Notes under the pieces: model-generated | Told to the model about the DNA's origin: nothing | The model's database searches: none | Seen by the model: only the letters and a program-made list of their open reading frames with translations | NCBI GenBank assembly: GCA_026225235.1 | Contig: JAMFSK010000114.1 | Coordinates: 310,001-374,000 of the forward strand | Source: Burkholderiales bacterium | GTDB taxonomy: Bacteria > Pseudomonadota > Gammaproteobacteria > Burkholderiales > Burkholderiaceae | Length of the DNA stretch: 64,000 bases | Direction: 5' to 3' | Translations under genes and position numbers: made by a program | Shown: one piece after another, positions 17,662 through 26,919 of the stretch | How the letters are laid out: the number at the start of each line of letters is the position of its first letter | Numbering within the stretch: the stretch's first letter is position 1

Positions 17662-17890
17662 CTACGTTCCTTCGGAATGAGATTTGGCACCGACGGCCGT
17701 CCGGACTCCGCGCAGGGGACGTGCGCGCAAGCCAGGTGATTCGGGCCATCGGAACCTGACACGAGCGGGACCACGCTCGCCGGGGCGAACAAATGCAATC
17801 CGTCGCCCGATAGACTACGCGCGCCCGGCGAACTTGTCAGGGCGCGCAAACTTCGCCAAACCTTGCACGCCGTCTTTGTGCGCTGCACGA

Positions 17891-19612
17891 TCAACGAAGA
17901 TTTGTCTTCGCGAGTTCGACGATCTCGTCACCCCTTCCGTTCAGGATGGCCCGCAGCATATAAAGACTGAAGCCTTTGGCCTGGGCGAGTTCGACGCTCG
18001 GCGGCATTGCCAGCTCATACTTCGAGGTGACGACGTCGACTACGACGGGCCCCGGATGCGCGAAAGCTTCGCGCAGGGCATCGGCAACATCGCCCGACTC
18101 CTCGACGCGAATGCCGTGGATACCGGCACCTTTTGCGATCGCCGAGAAATCCGTCTTGCTCAGGTCAACGTTCGTATCGAGGTAGCCGCCCGCCTTGAGC
18201 TCCATCGACACGAATCCAAGCAGGCTATTGTTGTAAACAACCACCTTGATCGGCAGGCTGAGCTGGACGGCGGTCAGCAAGTCACCCAGCAGCATCGCCA
18301 GACCGCCATCACCCGACATCGAGATCACCTGACGCCCGGGGTTGGCCCCTTGCACGCCCAGCGCCTGCGGCATTGCATTGGCCATCGAGCCATGGTTGAA
18401 CGAGCCGTGCAACTGTCGCTTGCCGTTCATCGTGAGGTAGCGCGCGGCCCAGATAGTCGGCGTGCCAACGTCGGCCGTAAAGATCGCATCGTCGTCGGCG
18501 AGTTCGTCGATGAGCTTGGTCAGGTATTGAGGATGAACCGGACGCCCTGCGGGCGACGGCGTGGCGAGGTCGTCGAGACCCTTTCTGGCCGAAACGTAAT
18601 GCTGCCGGGCATTGTCGAGAAAGGTACGGTCTGCCTTGCGTTCGAGCAGAGGCAGCACGGCCGTCACAGTCTCCTTCACCGTGCCGACCAGGCCGAGCGA
18701 GAGCGGTGCGCGATGCCCAAGCTGCGAGCCCTTCCAGTCGATCTGGATGATCTTCGCGTCCTTCGGATAAAACGGACGATACGGAAAGTCGCAACCGAGC
18801 AGCAGCAGCGTGTCGCACGACTCCATCGCGTGGTAACCCGAGCTGAACCCGATCAGCCCTGTCATGCCGACATCGAAGGGGTTGTCCCATTCGACATACT
18901 GCTTGCCGCGCAGCGCGTGAACCACCGGTGCACCCAGTGCGTCGGCCAGCGCAACCACTTCGTCGTGCGCGCCCACAGTGCCGCTGCCGCACATGATGGT
19001 GACGGCATCGGACTCGTTGAGCATGTCCGCCAAACGCTGCAGGTCTGCCTCGGACGGCATGATGGTGTGCGGCTCGCTGTGCGACCAGGCCGGCTGCTCC
19101 GAAGGCCCTTCCATGAGCGCCACGTCGCCGGGTAGCACGATGACGGCCACACCGCGTTCCTCGATCGCGGTGCGAATCGCGCGGTCGAGTATGCGTGGAA
19201 ACTGTGACGCATTGGACACCAGTTCAACGTAGTGACTGCAGTCCTTGAACAACGCCTGCGGATGCGTTTCCTGGAAATAGCCGAGGCCGATCTCCGTCGA
19301 CGGAATGTGAGCGGCGATTGCCAGCACCGGCTGATGATTTCGATGGCAATCAAATAGACCGTTGATCAGATGCAGATTGCCCGGCCCGCAACTCCCGGCG
19401 CAGACAGCGAGCTTGCCGGAGGAGGCCGCATCGGCACCCGCGGCAAACGCGGCACTTTCCTCATGACGGGTGTGCATCCAACGGATCGAACCGACCTGGT
19501 CGAGGCTATAGGCCAGCCCGTTCAGGCTGTCTCCGGTTACGCCCCAGATCCGTTCAACCCCTACCGCCTTGAGTTTCTTCGCCAGGAACTCGGCAATCGT
19601 ATGTTTCGCCAT
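17891..19612 (-). CDS. poxB: Pyruvate dehydrogenase (quinone) / pyruvate oxidase
   Basis: A 573-residue thiamine-diphosphate enzyme. Residues 4-170 are the pyrimidine-binding domain with the catalytic Glu51 ([13 protein letters not shown]), the middle domain (190-330) binds FAD, and the C-terminal domain has the thiamine diphosphate motif GDG...NN at 434-462. The overall sequence follows E. coli PoxB, which decarboxylates pyruvate to acetate and CO2 and passes electrons to membrane ubiquinone; the C-terminal end [18 protein letters not shown] matches its lipid-activated membrane-binding tail. An AAGGTGAG ribosome-binding site precedes ATG 19612. The next gene on the strand is catalase, both fitting stationary-phase or oxidative metabolism. 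Confidence 0.92.
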   Translation of the reverse strand: MAKHTIAEFLAKKLKAVGVERIWGVTGDSLNGLAYSLDQVGSIRWMHTRHEESAAFAAGADAASSGKLAVCAGSCGPGNLHLINGLFDCHRNHQPVLAIAAHIPSTEIGLGYFQETHPQALFKDCSHYVELVSNASQFPRILDRAIRTAIEERGVAVIVLPGDVALMEGPSEQPAWSHSEPHTIMPSEADLQRLADMLNESDAVTIMCGSGTVGAHDEVVALADALGAPVVHALRGKQYVEWDNPFDVGMTGLIGFSSGYHAMESCDTLLLLGCDFPYRPFYPKDAKIIQIDWKGSQLGHRAPLSLGLVGTVKETVTAVLPLLERKADRTFLDNARQHYVSARKGLDDLATPSPAGRPVHPQYLTKLIDELADDDAIFTADVGTPTIWAARYLTMNGKRQLHGSFNHGSMANAMPQALGVQGANPGRQVISMSGDGGLAMLLGDLLTAVQLSLPIKVVVYNNSLLGFVSMELKAGGYLDTNVDLSKTDFSAIAKGAGIHGIRVEESGDVADALREAFAHPGPVVVDVVTSKYELAMPPSVELAQAKGFSLYMLRAILNGRGDEIVELAKTNLR

Positions 19613-19737
19613 TTATCTCACCTTGTAGTACGGAAGAAATTCACGTGACATTAACCGATGCAGCGAAGATCGGCATCGCGGCTTGGGCTTCCCAATAAAC
19701 ATTACGGATGGAAAGATTGCTGCTCGATAGAGATGAC

Positions 19738-19770
19738 AAAGCCGAGGTGACGCTCGTCAGCCTCGGCTTT
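19738..19770 (-). terminator. Hairpin after the Tat-type alpha/beta hydrolase gene
   Basis: AAAGCCGAGG (19738-19747) and CCTCGGCTTT (19761-19770) form a perfect 10-bp stem with a 13-base loop, 62 bp after the stop of the hydrolase. The A/T tips of the stem make it usable in both directions. Confidence 0.65.
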
Positions 19771-19831
19771 CAATCATTTCAGTCGTCAGACGCCGAATGC
19801 GGCGTCAGCCACATCGTTTGGGCTCGGTCGC

Positions 19832-20821
19832 TCAGGACTGCAGGAACGCCAGCAGGTCGGCGTTGACCTGGTCCGCATGCGTCGTGCACATGCCGTGCGG
19901 TGCGCCCGGATATACTTTCAACGTGACATCCTTGATGATCTTGACGGACTTGCGACCCGAGTTGTCGAGCGGCACGATCTGGTCGTCGTCGCCTTGCAGG
20001 ATCAGGGTCGGCTTGTCGATCTTCTTCAGGTCCGGCGTGTAGTCGACTTCAGAGAACTGCTTGATACATTCGTAGAGACCGAGGACGCCACCCATCATGC
20101 CTTCACGCCAGAACTCGTCGATCGTGCCTTGTTCGACCTTGGCGTTCGGGCGATTGAAACCATAGAACGGCATCGCGAGGTCCTTGAAGAACTGCGAGCG
20201 ATTGCCGGCCGTGCTCGTGCGAATACCGTCGAACACCGACAGCGGCACGCCAGTCGGATTGACATCGTTCTTCACCATCAGCGGGGGCACCGCGCTGATC
20301 AGCACCATCTTCGACACGCGCGAGGTGCCATGCCGTCCGACGTAGTGCGAGATTTCGCCACCGCCGGTCGAATGGCCCACCAGCATCGCGTCCTTGAGGT
20401 CAAGCGAGTCGATCACGGTGGCGAGATCGTCGGCATAGGTGTCCATGTCATTGCCCTGGGCGGGCTGGTCCGAGCGGCCATGACCGCGCCGGTCGTGAGC
20501 GATCACGCGATAACCCTTGCTCACCAGAAACAGCATCTGCGGGTCCCACGCATCCGCATCGAGCGGCCAGCCGTGCGAGAAGACGACCGGACGGCCGCTG
20601 CCCCAGTCTTTATAGAAAATCTTGGTGCCGTCCTTCGTCGTGACTGAGTTCATTGAGTGGGTTCCTTTTTGATGGGGGGTGTGGGCACCTTGCGCCCCGG
20701 TGCCTTGGGCTGCCGTCGCGGCCACCGCGGGGATGCTGACCGCTGCGACCGTAGCGCTTGCGCCCGCCAACAAGACCTTGCGGCGGGTCAAAGAGGGCGA
20801 AACGTCGATTTTTCCATTCAT
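19832..20821 (-). CDS. Alpha/beta hydrolase (non-heme chloroperoxidase type) with Tat signal
   Basis: A 329-residue protein. The N-terminus has a twin-arginine leader: [11 protein letters not shown] at residues 11-21, then a hydrophobic segment ending near AVAATA. The catalytic domain (57-329) has the oxyanion segment [10 protein letters not shown], nucleophile Ser151 in G-H-S-T-G-G-G, the acid in [10 protein letters not shown] and the His in GAPHGM. This is the Ser-Asp-His triad of cofactor-free haloperoxidases and esterases. Met57 has its own AAGGA ribosome-binding site, so a cytoplasmic form starting at 20653 is possible. Two close relatives occur in this window, one a pseudogene. The real substrate is unknown. 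Confidence 0.88.
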   Translation of the reverse strand: MNGKIDVSPSLTRRKVLLAGASATVAAVSIPAVAATAAQGTGAQGAHTPHQKGTHSMNSVTTKDGTKIFYKDWGSGRPVVFSHGWPLDADAWDPQMLFLVSKGYRVIAHDRRGHGRSDQPAQGNDMDTYADDLATVIDSLDLKDAMLVGHSTGGGEISHYVGRHGTSRVSKMVLISAVPPLMVKNDVNPTGVPLSVFDGIRTSTAGNRSQFFKDLAMPFYGFNRPNAKVEQGTIDEFWREGMMGGVLGLYECIKQFSEVDYTPDLKKIDKPTLILQGDDDQIVPLDNSGRKSVKIIKDVTLKVYPGAPHGMCTTHADQVNADLLAFLQS

Positions 20822-20995
20822 GAGTCTCTCCGAAGTAAGCCAGGAAAGCGCCCCGCGTTCAAGCGCAACGACGCAAGGCAGCTAGTGCAAGCAAGGTAAC
20901 GCCGAAGACGCTGAATGTCTTTGGCTCTGCCTTAAGCCTTCATAAATCACAGTGAATCCGCGGCCGGTCTGGGCGGCAGCAAGCTTGCAGTCGGT

Positions 20996-21637
20996 CTACT
21001 CCGGCCAGTCTGCACCAAGGACCGCCCCGCAGAAGTTGACCCGCCGATACTTGGGGTCGGCCCGTTCGAGTACATCGGCCGCGAAGGTGCCGAAAGTCGT
21101 CTCCGGGCGTGCGCGCACGCCATTGGCAAACAGTTCGAGCATCTGCTGTTTGAAACCCGTGCCACGGGGGAAGGCCTTCTGCACGGCATCACGCTGCCCA
21201 GAGGAGAAGGCGCGAAACGCCGCGCCCTGCAGGTCCATCTGGACCCCCGCGCTCAGCAGCGCGATCTCCGACGCCTTGTGTTCGGGAATACCGGGGGTCA
21301 TGTGCAGGGCAATCGCATCCCACGCGGTTTCACATCGACGTTCGTCAACCCCGTGTTGCCGCAGGAACTGTCTGACTGCATTCGCTCCGTCGACCTCGAA
21401 GCGTTCCTTCGATTGCCGATGCGCCTCGGTCAGACCCAGGCTATGAAACAATGCCGCGACGTAGAGCAGCTCGGCATCGAAAGCGATGCCCAAGCGCTCG
21501 GCGGCGAGCGCCGCGAACAAATAGACACGCATCGAATGGTTGAACGCGATGTCCGGCAAGGTGCGGCGCACCAGGACGATCGCCGCATCGACCAACTCGG
21601 TCTGCGGCATCGCGACACCTGCAACACGGTGTTCCAT
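20996..21637 (-). CDS. HD-domain-like protein with altered metal motif
   Basis: A 213-residue all-helical protein of the HD fold. The helix order and His34 (AFNHSMRVYLF), the FHSLGLTEAHRQSKERFEVDGANAVRQFL stretch in two parts, and a later IALHMTPG match HD phosphohydrolases such as the cyanamide-hydratase-like group. At the defining position His65 is followed by Ser66, where these proteins have Asp, so the metal site should be impaired. ATG 21637 has a GGAGAGGG ribosome-binding site. It lies alone between the Tat-type hydrolase and the VOC gene. It may be a catalytically altered or inactive relative; this is an inference. Confidence 0.75.
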   Translation of the reverse strand: MEHRVAGVAMPQTELVDAAIVLVRRTLPDIAFNHSMRVYLFAALAAERLGIAFDAELLYVAALFHSLGLTEAHRQSKERFEVDGANAVRQFLRQHGVDERRCETAWDAIALHMTPGIPEHKASEIALLSAGVQMDLQGAAFRAFSSGQRDAVQKAFPRGTGFKQQMLELFANGVRARPETTFGTFAADVLERADPKYRRVNFCGAVLGADWPE

Positions 21638-21741
21638 ACCCTCTCCATTCGCAAGACTTCAGAACGGCGCTTCGGAATCAGGCTTCGAGATCCTGCTTGC
21701 CGCTCAGCAAGCTAAGCAGCAAGCGACATCAGCACCTGTGT

Positions 21742-22674
21742 TCAATGCGCGACATCGTGAATCTCGGCGATATAGCCGCCGGGGAACTCCACCACAGCGG
21801 TCGTACCTCGCGCCGTCTCGAAAGGCGGCGAGACGATCTTCACACCGTTCGCCTGCGCCTTGTCGAGCGTCGCCTGCAGGTCGGGCACTTCATAGCCCGT
21901 CGTCTCGCGTCCAAACGGGAAAGGCAGTTGTCCGTTGGTGACGAACACGACCATCTTGCCGAATGGCGAGACCACTTCGATCCGTCGGAAAGTCTTGCCG
22001 GGCAGGCCGATTTCACCCGCGTCGGCGCTGTGCTGATCGGCAGTGACATGCCCTTTCGAGAAGCGCACCCAGCGGCGCACGAACTCGTCGGCGGTGTACT
22101 TGCTCACGTAGACCCGGTTCTCGGGCACCGTCTTCAGCGGTGCGTAGTTCGGCGCCTTCGTATGCCAATACAGCTGCATCTTCACGCCGCCCGGAAACTG
22201 GATCAGCGCATCCTTGCCGATCGGATCGTCAAACGGTTCAACAATGATTTCCGCGCCTGCCGCACGTGCCTCGCGCACGGCCTGATAGATATCCGTCACC
22301 AGATAGCCGGTGCGCTCGCTGCCGAACGGATAGGGCACAGGTGTCTGGAACGCGAACACCGACAACATCCCGACCGGTGTCTGGATATATTGACTGGCGG
22401 TCTCGCTCGGCGTCGGCGTGACCTGGAACACGCCGCGCGGCGACGGGTGCCCGTCGAAGGTCGCAACGAAGCTGTCGACGAATTTGTCGAGCGCTTCATT
22501 GGGCACATACACATGCGTCGTATCGTATTGCGGGCCAACGGCAACCCCCACCGCCTGCATCGGGGGGGCATCTGGCGCAGTCGTCGCGAACGACGTGCCT
22601 GCAATGCCTGCACAGACGAACGACCATGCGAGTACAACGGACTTCAAACCTTTCCCCGGCCTGACCTTCAACAT
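21742..22674 (-). CDS. Exported VOC (glyoxalase-fold) protein
   Basis: A 310-residue protein with a signal peptide (residues 1-30, LKSVVLAWSFVCAGIAGTSFA) and two VOC-type halves. The segments VPYPFGSERTGYLVTDIYQA and LPFPFGRETTGYEVPDLQAT repeat the same strand, which shows the internal duplication. Periplasmic placement is unusual for VOC proteins. Conserved metal ligands of glyoxalase I are not obvious, so reaction and substrate are unknown. ATG 22674 is preferred over the in-frame ATG further upstream because an AAGGAG ribosome-binding site lies 8 bases before it and a signal peptide starts at once; the longer frame also runs into the DUF1275 gene. Confidence 0.75.
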   Translation of the reverse strand: MLKVRPGKGLKSVVLAWSFVCAGIAGTSFATTAPDAPPMQAVGVAVGPQYDTTHVYVPNEALDKFVDSFVATFDGHPSPRGVFQVTPTPSETASQYIQTPVGMLSVFAFQTPVPYPFGSERTGYLVTDIYQAVREARAAGAEIIVEPFDDPIGKDALIQFPGGVKMQLYWHTKAPNYAPLKTVPENRVYVSKYTADEFVRRWVRFSKGHVTADQHSADAGEIGLPGKTFRRIEVVSPFGKMVVFVTNGQLPFPFGRETTGYEVPDLQATLDKAQANGVKIVSPPFETARGTTAVVEFPGGYIAEIHDVAH

Positions 22675-22820
22675 GACCCACTCCTTGACACAGTTAAACG
22701 AACTATCAACGATCCGGCGACTGGGGCGGACTACCCGACTGGCGAAGACATGGGCATTCGCCGCCTCTGCGAGCCGGGATGCCAACTGTATGGCGCCGGT
22801 CAAAACGAAAGCGGGGCCCT

Positions 22821-23504
22821 TCAAGCCTGCGCGGCCGTCGCGGGTACCGAAAAGGCGAGGCCCACCAGCAACACCACCGGCACGGCCAACGCCCAGAACG
22901 ACAGCGAAGCGAATGCCAGGGCTCCGGCGATCGAGCCGATCGCGAAGCCACCCACCGGCGTCAGTGTCGCGGCGATCCGCGCGCGCACCGCCGCCCTCTG
23001 GATGGGGTCGCGTTCAATGAACACCTGAATCATGTCGAGCACCGCTTGCGTGACGTTTCCCGTCATTACCGTGGTCGGCACGCCCGGCGTCGCGACCAGC
23101 CGCGGCAACGCATTCTGGATTGCCATCGCAAACGCGCCGCAGACCCCGCAGAGCATCACATGCCACGAATCGGATGACGTAATCGGCAGCGCTGCGAGTC
23201 CTGCCGCCAGGAACACGCAGAGAAAAGCCGCCTGTAGCGCAAGCAGCGTGCGCTCGAGCGTCGCCCGGGGGAGGCCTGACAGCATGACGGCGATGAGCTT
23301 CGCAAAGGCGACCCCGGCGACAAAGGCCGGGAACGCGGCAAGCTTGAGCGCAATGCCACTCCCCTTGCCGGCCACCTCGGCGCCGATCAGGATGAAGTTG
23401 CCCGTCACATGCACCGTAAACAGACCGAAGAGCGCAACGAAGCCCAATGTATCGACATATCCCGCAATCGCCGCCAGTAGCGGAGCTTGAAATTTCACGC
23501 GCAT
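22821..23504 (-). CDS. DUF1275 (YoaK-type) membrane protein
   Basis: A 227-residue protein with about six hydrophobic helices. The N-terminal GYVDTLGFVALFGLFTVHVTG is the hallmark of DUF1275, seen in YoaK-type proteins; GNVTQAVLDM and the C-terminal FAIGSIAGALAFASL are also typical. The function is unknown in the family. It is placed after the repeated 38-bp element at 23623, which lies 119 bp before its start, and is followed 146 bp later by the VOC gene on the same strand. Confidence 0.85.
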   Translation of the reverse strand: MRVKFQAPLLAAIAGYVDTLGFVALFGLFTVHVTGNFILIGAEVAGKGSGIALKLAAFPAFVAGVAFAKLIAVMLSGLPRATLERTLLALQAAFLCVFLAAGLAALPITSSDSWHVMLCGVCGAFAMAIQNALPRLVATPGVPTTVMTGNVTQAVLDMIQVFIERDPIQRAAVRARIAATLTPVGGFAIGSIAGALAFASLSFWALAVPVVLLVGLAFSVPATAAQA

Positions 23505-23622
23505 GCCGCCTTTGTCAGGCCAGCCGAGGGCATCGATGTGCTTACGGCGGCTGTTGCCAATTGAAAGACGATCTCAGGCCGACGATCGAGTGAAAACACC
23601 ATAATCATGAGCTAGCGCGCCA

Positions 23623-23660
23623 CTAAAAGTCCTTTGATTCTCCTGAATCATTCTTAAGCG
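23623..23660. promoter_or_regulatory. 38-bp repeated element, copy 1
   Basis: It is 36 of 38 bases identical to 29702-29739. Key parts on the + strand are CTAAAAGTCCTTTGATT, CTGAATCATTC and the end TTAAGCG. It lies between the divergent DUF1275 gene (119 bp away) and the hydrolase pseudogene (117 bp away), so it can serve either. No coding explanation is seen. Confidence 0.6.
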
Positions 23661-23776
23661 TCGCGCACAAAGCCGTAGGCGCCCGCGCCACGGCGCCTTC
23701 GGAAGATTCACAAGACACAAGCCACTGTGCGCCTGCATCGCAGCTACGCTGGTCGTTCTCAAAAGGAGCGCACACC

Positions 23777-24521
23777 ATGGGCACGATTACGACGACGGAC
23801 GCCACGGAAATTTTCTTCAAGGCTTGGGGGTCACCGGGCGCCGGTGGTCTTTTCCCACGGCTGGGCGTGCAACGCCGATACGTGGGATACCCAGACGCAG
23901 TTCCTCCTGGCGAAGGGCTACCGCGTGATTGCACATGATCGCAGGGGGCATGGCCGCTCCGAACAATCGGCGCAGGGCAACGACATGGACACCTACGCCG
24001 ACGACCTCGCCGCCGTGATCGAAGCACTTGATCTAAAGGAGGTGACGCTCGTCGCGCATTCGACCGGCGGCGGCGAAGTTTCGCACTATGTCGGCCGGCA
24101 CGGAACCGGATGCATCGCAAAGATGGTGCTCATCAGCCCACTGACCCCGCATCTGCTGCAGACCGATACGAATCCGTCCGGGGTACCGATAGCCGTCTTC
24201 GATGGCATTCGTGTGAGTACCGCAGCCAATCGTTCAGCCTTCTTCAAGTACCTCGCGATTCCGCTATTCGTTTACAACCGTCCCAATGCCAAAATCTTGC
24301 GAGGCGCGATCGACGAGTTCTGGCGCGAGGCCATGCAGGGCTCCGTGCTCGGGCAGTATGCGTGCGTCAAGGAACTCTCGGAAGTCGACTACACGGCATC
24401 TGGGGAAGATTGATGTGCCAACCCTGATCCTTCAGGGCGATGACGACCAGGTCGTCCCCATCGAGTTATCCGGCCGCAAGTCCGCCGCACTCACGATCTG
24501 CAAGCGTTCCTGGCGGCTTGA
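23777..24521 (+). pseudogene. Alpha/beta hydrolase pseudogene (non-heme chloroperoxidase type)
   Basis: A ribosome-binding site AAGGAG and ATG 23777 open a frame that codes TITTTDATEIFFKAWGS and then breaks near 23838. The remaining domain is in another frame: [32 protein letters not shown], nucleophile G-x-S in LVAHSTGGGE. That frame ends at 24413, and the next part, [17 protein letters not shown], is in a third frame. Near 24490 a deletion removes the His-containing segment before the last codons, DLQAFLAA-stop (24521). Three lesions make it non-functional. It is a paralogue of the Tat-type hydrolase at 20 kb. Confidence 0.85.
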
Positions 24522-24541
24522 CCGAACGTGACCTGCCTGTC

Positions 24542-24571
24542 TCAGGGCGGCCGCATCCGAGGCCGCCCTGA
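24542..24571 (+). terminator. GC-rich hairpin after the hydrolase pseudogene
   Basis: TCAGGGCGGCC (24542-24552) pairs perfectly with GGCCGCCCTGA (24561-24571) around an 8-base loop, 21 bp after the former stop codon. The hairpin has survived although the gene has not. A short A-rich but not T-rich tail follows. Confidence 0.6.
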
Positions 24572-24677
24572 AACAGAAGGTTAGGCCGGAAGACTCGCTC
24601 AGACGTCTCATTGAAAAGCCTCAAGGGGGCTAGCCAGCGACCGCATGCAGCCGCTCGCTAGTCTCACGATCCACCAC

Positions 24678-25370
24678 TCATGCGGCAAGTTGCGTATGAA
24701 AGAAATCGACCGTCCGCTTGTTGGCCATCGCAGCCGCTGCGGCATCATAACGCGTGCCATCGTGCCGGGTGAACGCGTGCGCACATCCTGCGTAGGTATA
24801 GATTTCGACCCCGGGTTTGCCGGCTAACGCGGCCTTGATAGCCGCCTGTGCCGGCTTCGAGATGTACTCATCCTCATCGCCCACGTGCATGATCCACGGT
24901 GTCTTGATACCCGGCGCCTCCGCGAGGAACTCTTCCGTGCGACCGCCGTAGTAACTCACCGAGGCATCGACATGCGAACGGGCCGTCGTCAGATAGGTCA
25001 TCAGGCCACCGAGGCAGAAACCCGTGAGGCCGACCTTGCCCGTCGAGCCGGATAGCGTGCGCCCGAACTCGAGCGTCGCCTCGATGTCCTTCACGCCCTT
25101 GTCGATGTCGTAGGCCTGGTAGAGCGCAAACGCCCGATCCCAGTCCGTCTTGTCAGACAGTTCGATATTGGGTGCCTGGCGCCAGAAGAGATCAGGGCAG
25201 ATCGCAATGAACCCTGCCTCGGCAAGTTCATCGCTGCTCTTGCGCATGTCCGCATTGATGCCGAACACTTCCTGCAGAACCACGACCACCGGCGCGGGCA
25301 ATGTCGCGGGACGCGCGACATATGCAGAGAAACTTCCGTCAGGGGTCGTGATGGTGAGCATTTCGCTCAT
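24678..25370 (-). CDS. Dienelactone hydrolase family protein
   Basis: A 230-residue alpha/beta hydrolase. The triad of dienelactone hydrolases is present: Cys119 in GFCLGG, an Asp in MHVGDEDEY (about 165-167) and His198 in GCAHAFTRHD, with Glu34 (LQEVFGIN) that holds the cysteine. The family opens dienelactones in chlorocatechol degradation, but many members act on other esters, and no ring-cleavage genes are present here. ATG 25370 has GGAG 7 bases upstream and is preferred over the longer in-frame start at 25394. A BON-domain gene on the same strand ends 73 bp upstream. Confidence 0.88.
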   Translation of the reverse strand: MSEMLTITTPDGSFSAYVARPATLPAPVVVVLQEVFGINADMRKSSDELAEAGFIAICPDLFWRQAPNIELSDKTDWDRAFALYQAYDIDKGVKDIEATLEFGRTLSGSTGKVGLTGFCLGGLMTYLTTARSHVDASVSYYGGRTEEFLAEAPGIKTPWIMHVGDEDEYISKPAQAAIKAALAGKPGVEIYTYAGCAHAFTRHDGTRYDAAAAAMANKRTVDFFHTQLAA

Positions 25371-25443
25371 AGAGTGCTCCAGATGGCCGCTCACGCGGCC
25401 AGGGTGTCGAAGCGACGCCCGCGGGCGAGCGCCACGGATACGC

Positions 25444-25791
25444 TTAGTTCTTGATGGCGAGTTCTACATTGTTCGTCACCGAGGTCACACCGCTGACCGA
25501 CTGAGCGGCTTTTCCGGCGAGGTCGATTTGCCCTTGTTCGGGTACCGTACCCGTGAGGCTCACCACACCGTCTTTGGCAAGTACGGTGATGCCGCTCGAG
25601 ACCAGCCCCTTGGTTTTGTAGAGGGCTGAACGCACGTGCTTGGCGAGCGTGTGATTGGCTGCGCGTTCCTGCTTCTTTTCGGTTTTCTCAGTGGCTGCCG
25701 GCGCGGCATCACTGCTTTGTGCGTGGGTGACACCGAACGAAACCGACAGGACCGCGGCGGCAAGAAGGTTAGCGATAGAACGTGTTTTCAT
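25444..25791 (-). CDS. Exported BON-domain protein
   Basis: A 115-residue protein: a signal peptide (residues 1-24, ending VTHA), a short Ala/Lys/Glu linker, and one BON domain from about 47 (TLAKHVRSALYKTKGL..ITVLAKDGVVSLTGTVPEQGQID..) to the end. BON domains are thought to bind membranes or peptidoglycan, as in OsmY, and are often induced by osmotic or general stress. It is on the same strand as the dienelactone hydrolase gene and may be its upstream partner. The function of this copy is not known. Confidence 0.88.
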   Translation of the reverse strand: MKTRSIANLLAAAVLSVSFGVTHAQSSDAAPAATEKTEKKQERAANHTLAKHVRSALYKTKGLVSSGITVLAKDGVVSLTGTVPEQGQIDLAGKAAQSVSGVTSVTNNVELAIKN

Positions 25792-25827
25792 GGTGTGTAT
25801 CCGTCGATAGGGGTGGATTGAGCGTCA

Positions 25828-26274
25828 TCAAATCAAGCTGCTGTGGGCCGTACCATCGAGAACCTCCTCGACGATCTCGCCATCCGCAGGCAGGTGTTCG
25901 ACTGCCACGGCAAGAATCATGGCATTGCTGTTCGACGGTGCAGGGCGCAACGGGATTGGCCGGTAGACCTTACCGCCTTCGTAAATCGGCAGGCCTGTCA
26001 GCGCGCAACGTCCGTCATATCGCGCAATACCCAGACGCCAGGTCTGATCGTCATAGCGGCACGAGGTCGGGTCGTGCCACGACACGCTGATCGTCACTTC
26101 ACTCAGGCGACACGACGCGGTGACGATACGTGAGGCGGTCGTGTGCTCACCGTGCTCCCGCCGCTCACGGGCTGCAGGGTTGCTGCTCGCGCATATGCCG
26201 AGCCCGGCATTCTCGCCGAGCAACGTCAACGTGCTTTGCCAGACAAAACAAGTGCGGTGGTTCTGATTCATCAC
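25828..26274 (-). CDS. DUF3331 domain protein
   Basis: A 148-residue soluble protein without a signal peptide. The C-terminal two thirds match the Burkholderiales DUF3331 pattern: VTISVSWHDPTSCRYDDQTWRLG, CALTGLPIYEGGKVYRP and a final S-N-A-M-I-L-A. The order (basic W-R-L-G turn, Cys-Ala-Leu-Ser/Thr-Gly, then N-A-M-I-L-A) is the family's signature, but its role is unknown. The first 40 residues are poorly conserved, so the true start could be the methionine at 26271 or a later in-frame codon. It is at the end of a minus-strand group with BON and dienelactone hydrolase genes. Confidence 0.65.
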   Translation of the reverse strand: MMNQNHRTCFVWQSTLTLLGENAGLGICASSNPAARERREHGEHTTASRIVTASCRLSEVTISVSWHDPTSCRYDDQTWRLGIARYDGRCALTGLPIYEGGKVYRPIPLRPAPSNSNAMILAVAVEHLPADGEIVEEVLDGTAHSSLI

Positions 26275-26615
26275 AAGACCCCAGTCGATGACCTCGGTAG
26301 CGATCTGACGTCCGAGTGGATCTGTTTATCATCTGGCGTGGGAAACCGGCAGTCAACCCCGCGCACAGCCGAATAGGCCGCTACAGGCCTAAAATGGCCA
26401 AAAAGCAGCTAAGTTAAGAACAATTAAGGAGATTCAGCCTCGCATTAAAACGCCCGAAGGACGAATCGAGACATCAGACGGCAATCCTGCGCGCGCCCAC
26501 GTCAAAGCTGCTTAACGCACGCCCAAGTCAATAGCATGACGAATCAAGGCGCCGTGCCCTATCGAAGCGCACGGCGTCGCCAGGATGTCCGGTCGAGCTT
26601 CGATTCTTCACACCT
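26275..26615. other. Gene-free stretch
   Basis: No convincing gene, terminator or RNA is seen in these 341 bases. An AT-richer block at 26385-26450 (GTTAAGAACAATTAAGGAG at 26412-26430) is the most promoter-like part, probably for the DUF3331 gene read leftward. Confidence 0.45.
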
Positions 26616-26909
26616 TCAACGCATATCGGGACCTGAATCGGTTTTTTGCTGGGCAACCGCGAGCGCTTCGCGCGTATCGCGAAGTTTGGTGGCCGCCACC
26701 CAACCCGGCACATGGCCGACCGGTGCCTGCGAGGTCTTTTGTTCCGCCGTCGCAAAGTAGGCCTTGACGGTCGGAATCGCGTGCTCGCCGCAGACGATCC
26801 CAAGCAGGCCGCACAAGGCGATCATCGGGGGCGCCGGTGAGTTCACGCGCAGCAGGAAGTACAACAAGCCGACACCGAAGCCAACCGCAAGTGAGATGAC
26901 ATAGCTCAT
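26616..26909 (-). CDS. XapX-type small membrane protein
   Basis: A 97-residue protein with two hydrophobic helices (ISLAVGFGVGLLYFLLRV, residues 4-21; PPMIALCGLLGIVCGEHAIP, 26-45). The first 50 residues follow the XapX family, named for a xanthosine-operon protein of unknown function. The charged tail after residue 60 (TREALAVAQQKTDSGPDMR) is an extra. It starts 10 bp after the stop of the amidohydrolase gene, so the two are one operon. ATG 26909 is preferred over longer frames that lie within the amidohydrolase gene. Membrane delivery of, or scaffolding for, the amidohydrolase is possible but unproven. Confidence 0.75.
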   Translation of the reverse strand: MSYVISLAVGFGVGLLYFLLRVNSPAPPMIALCGLLGIVCGEHAIPTVKAYFATAEQKTSQAPVGHVPGWVAATKLRDTREALAVAQQKTDSGPDMR

Positions 26910-26919
26910 ATCGTCGCCC

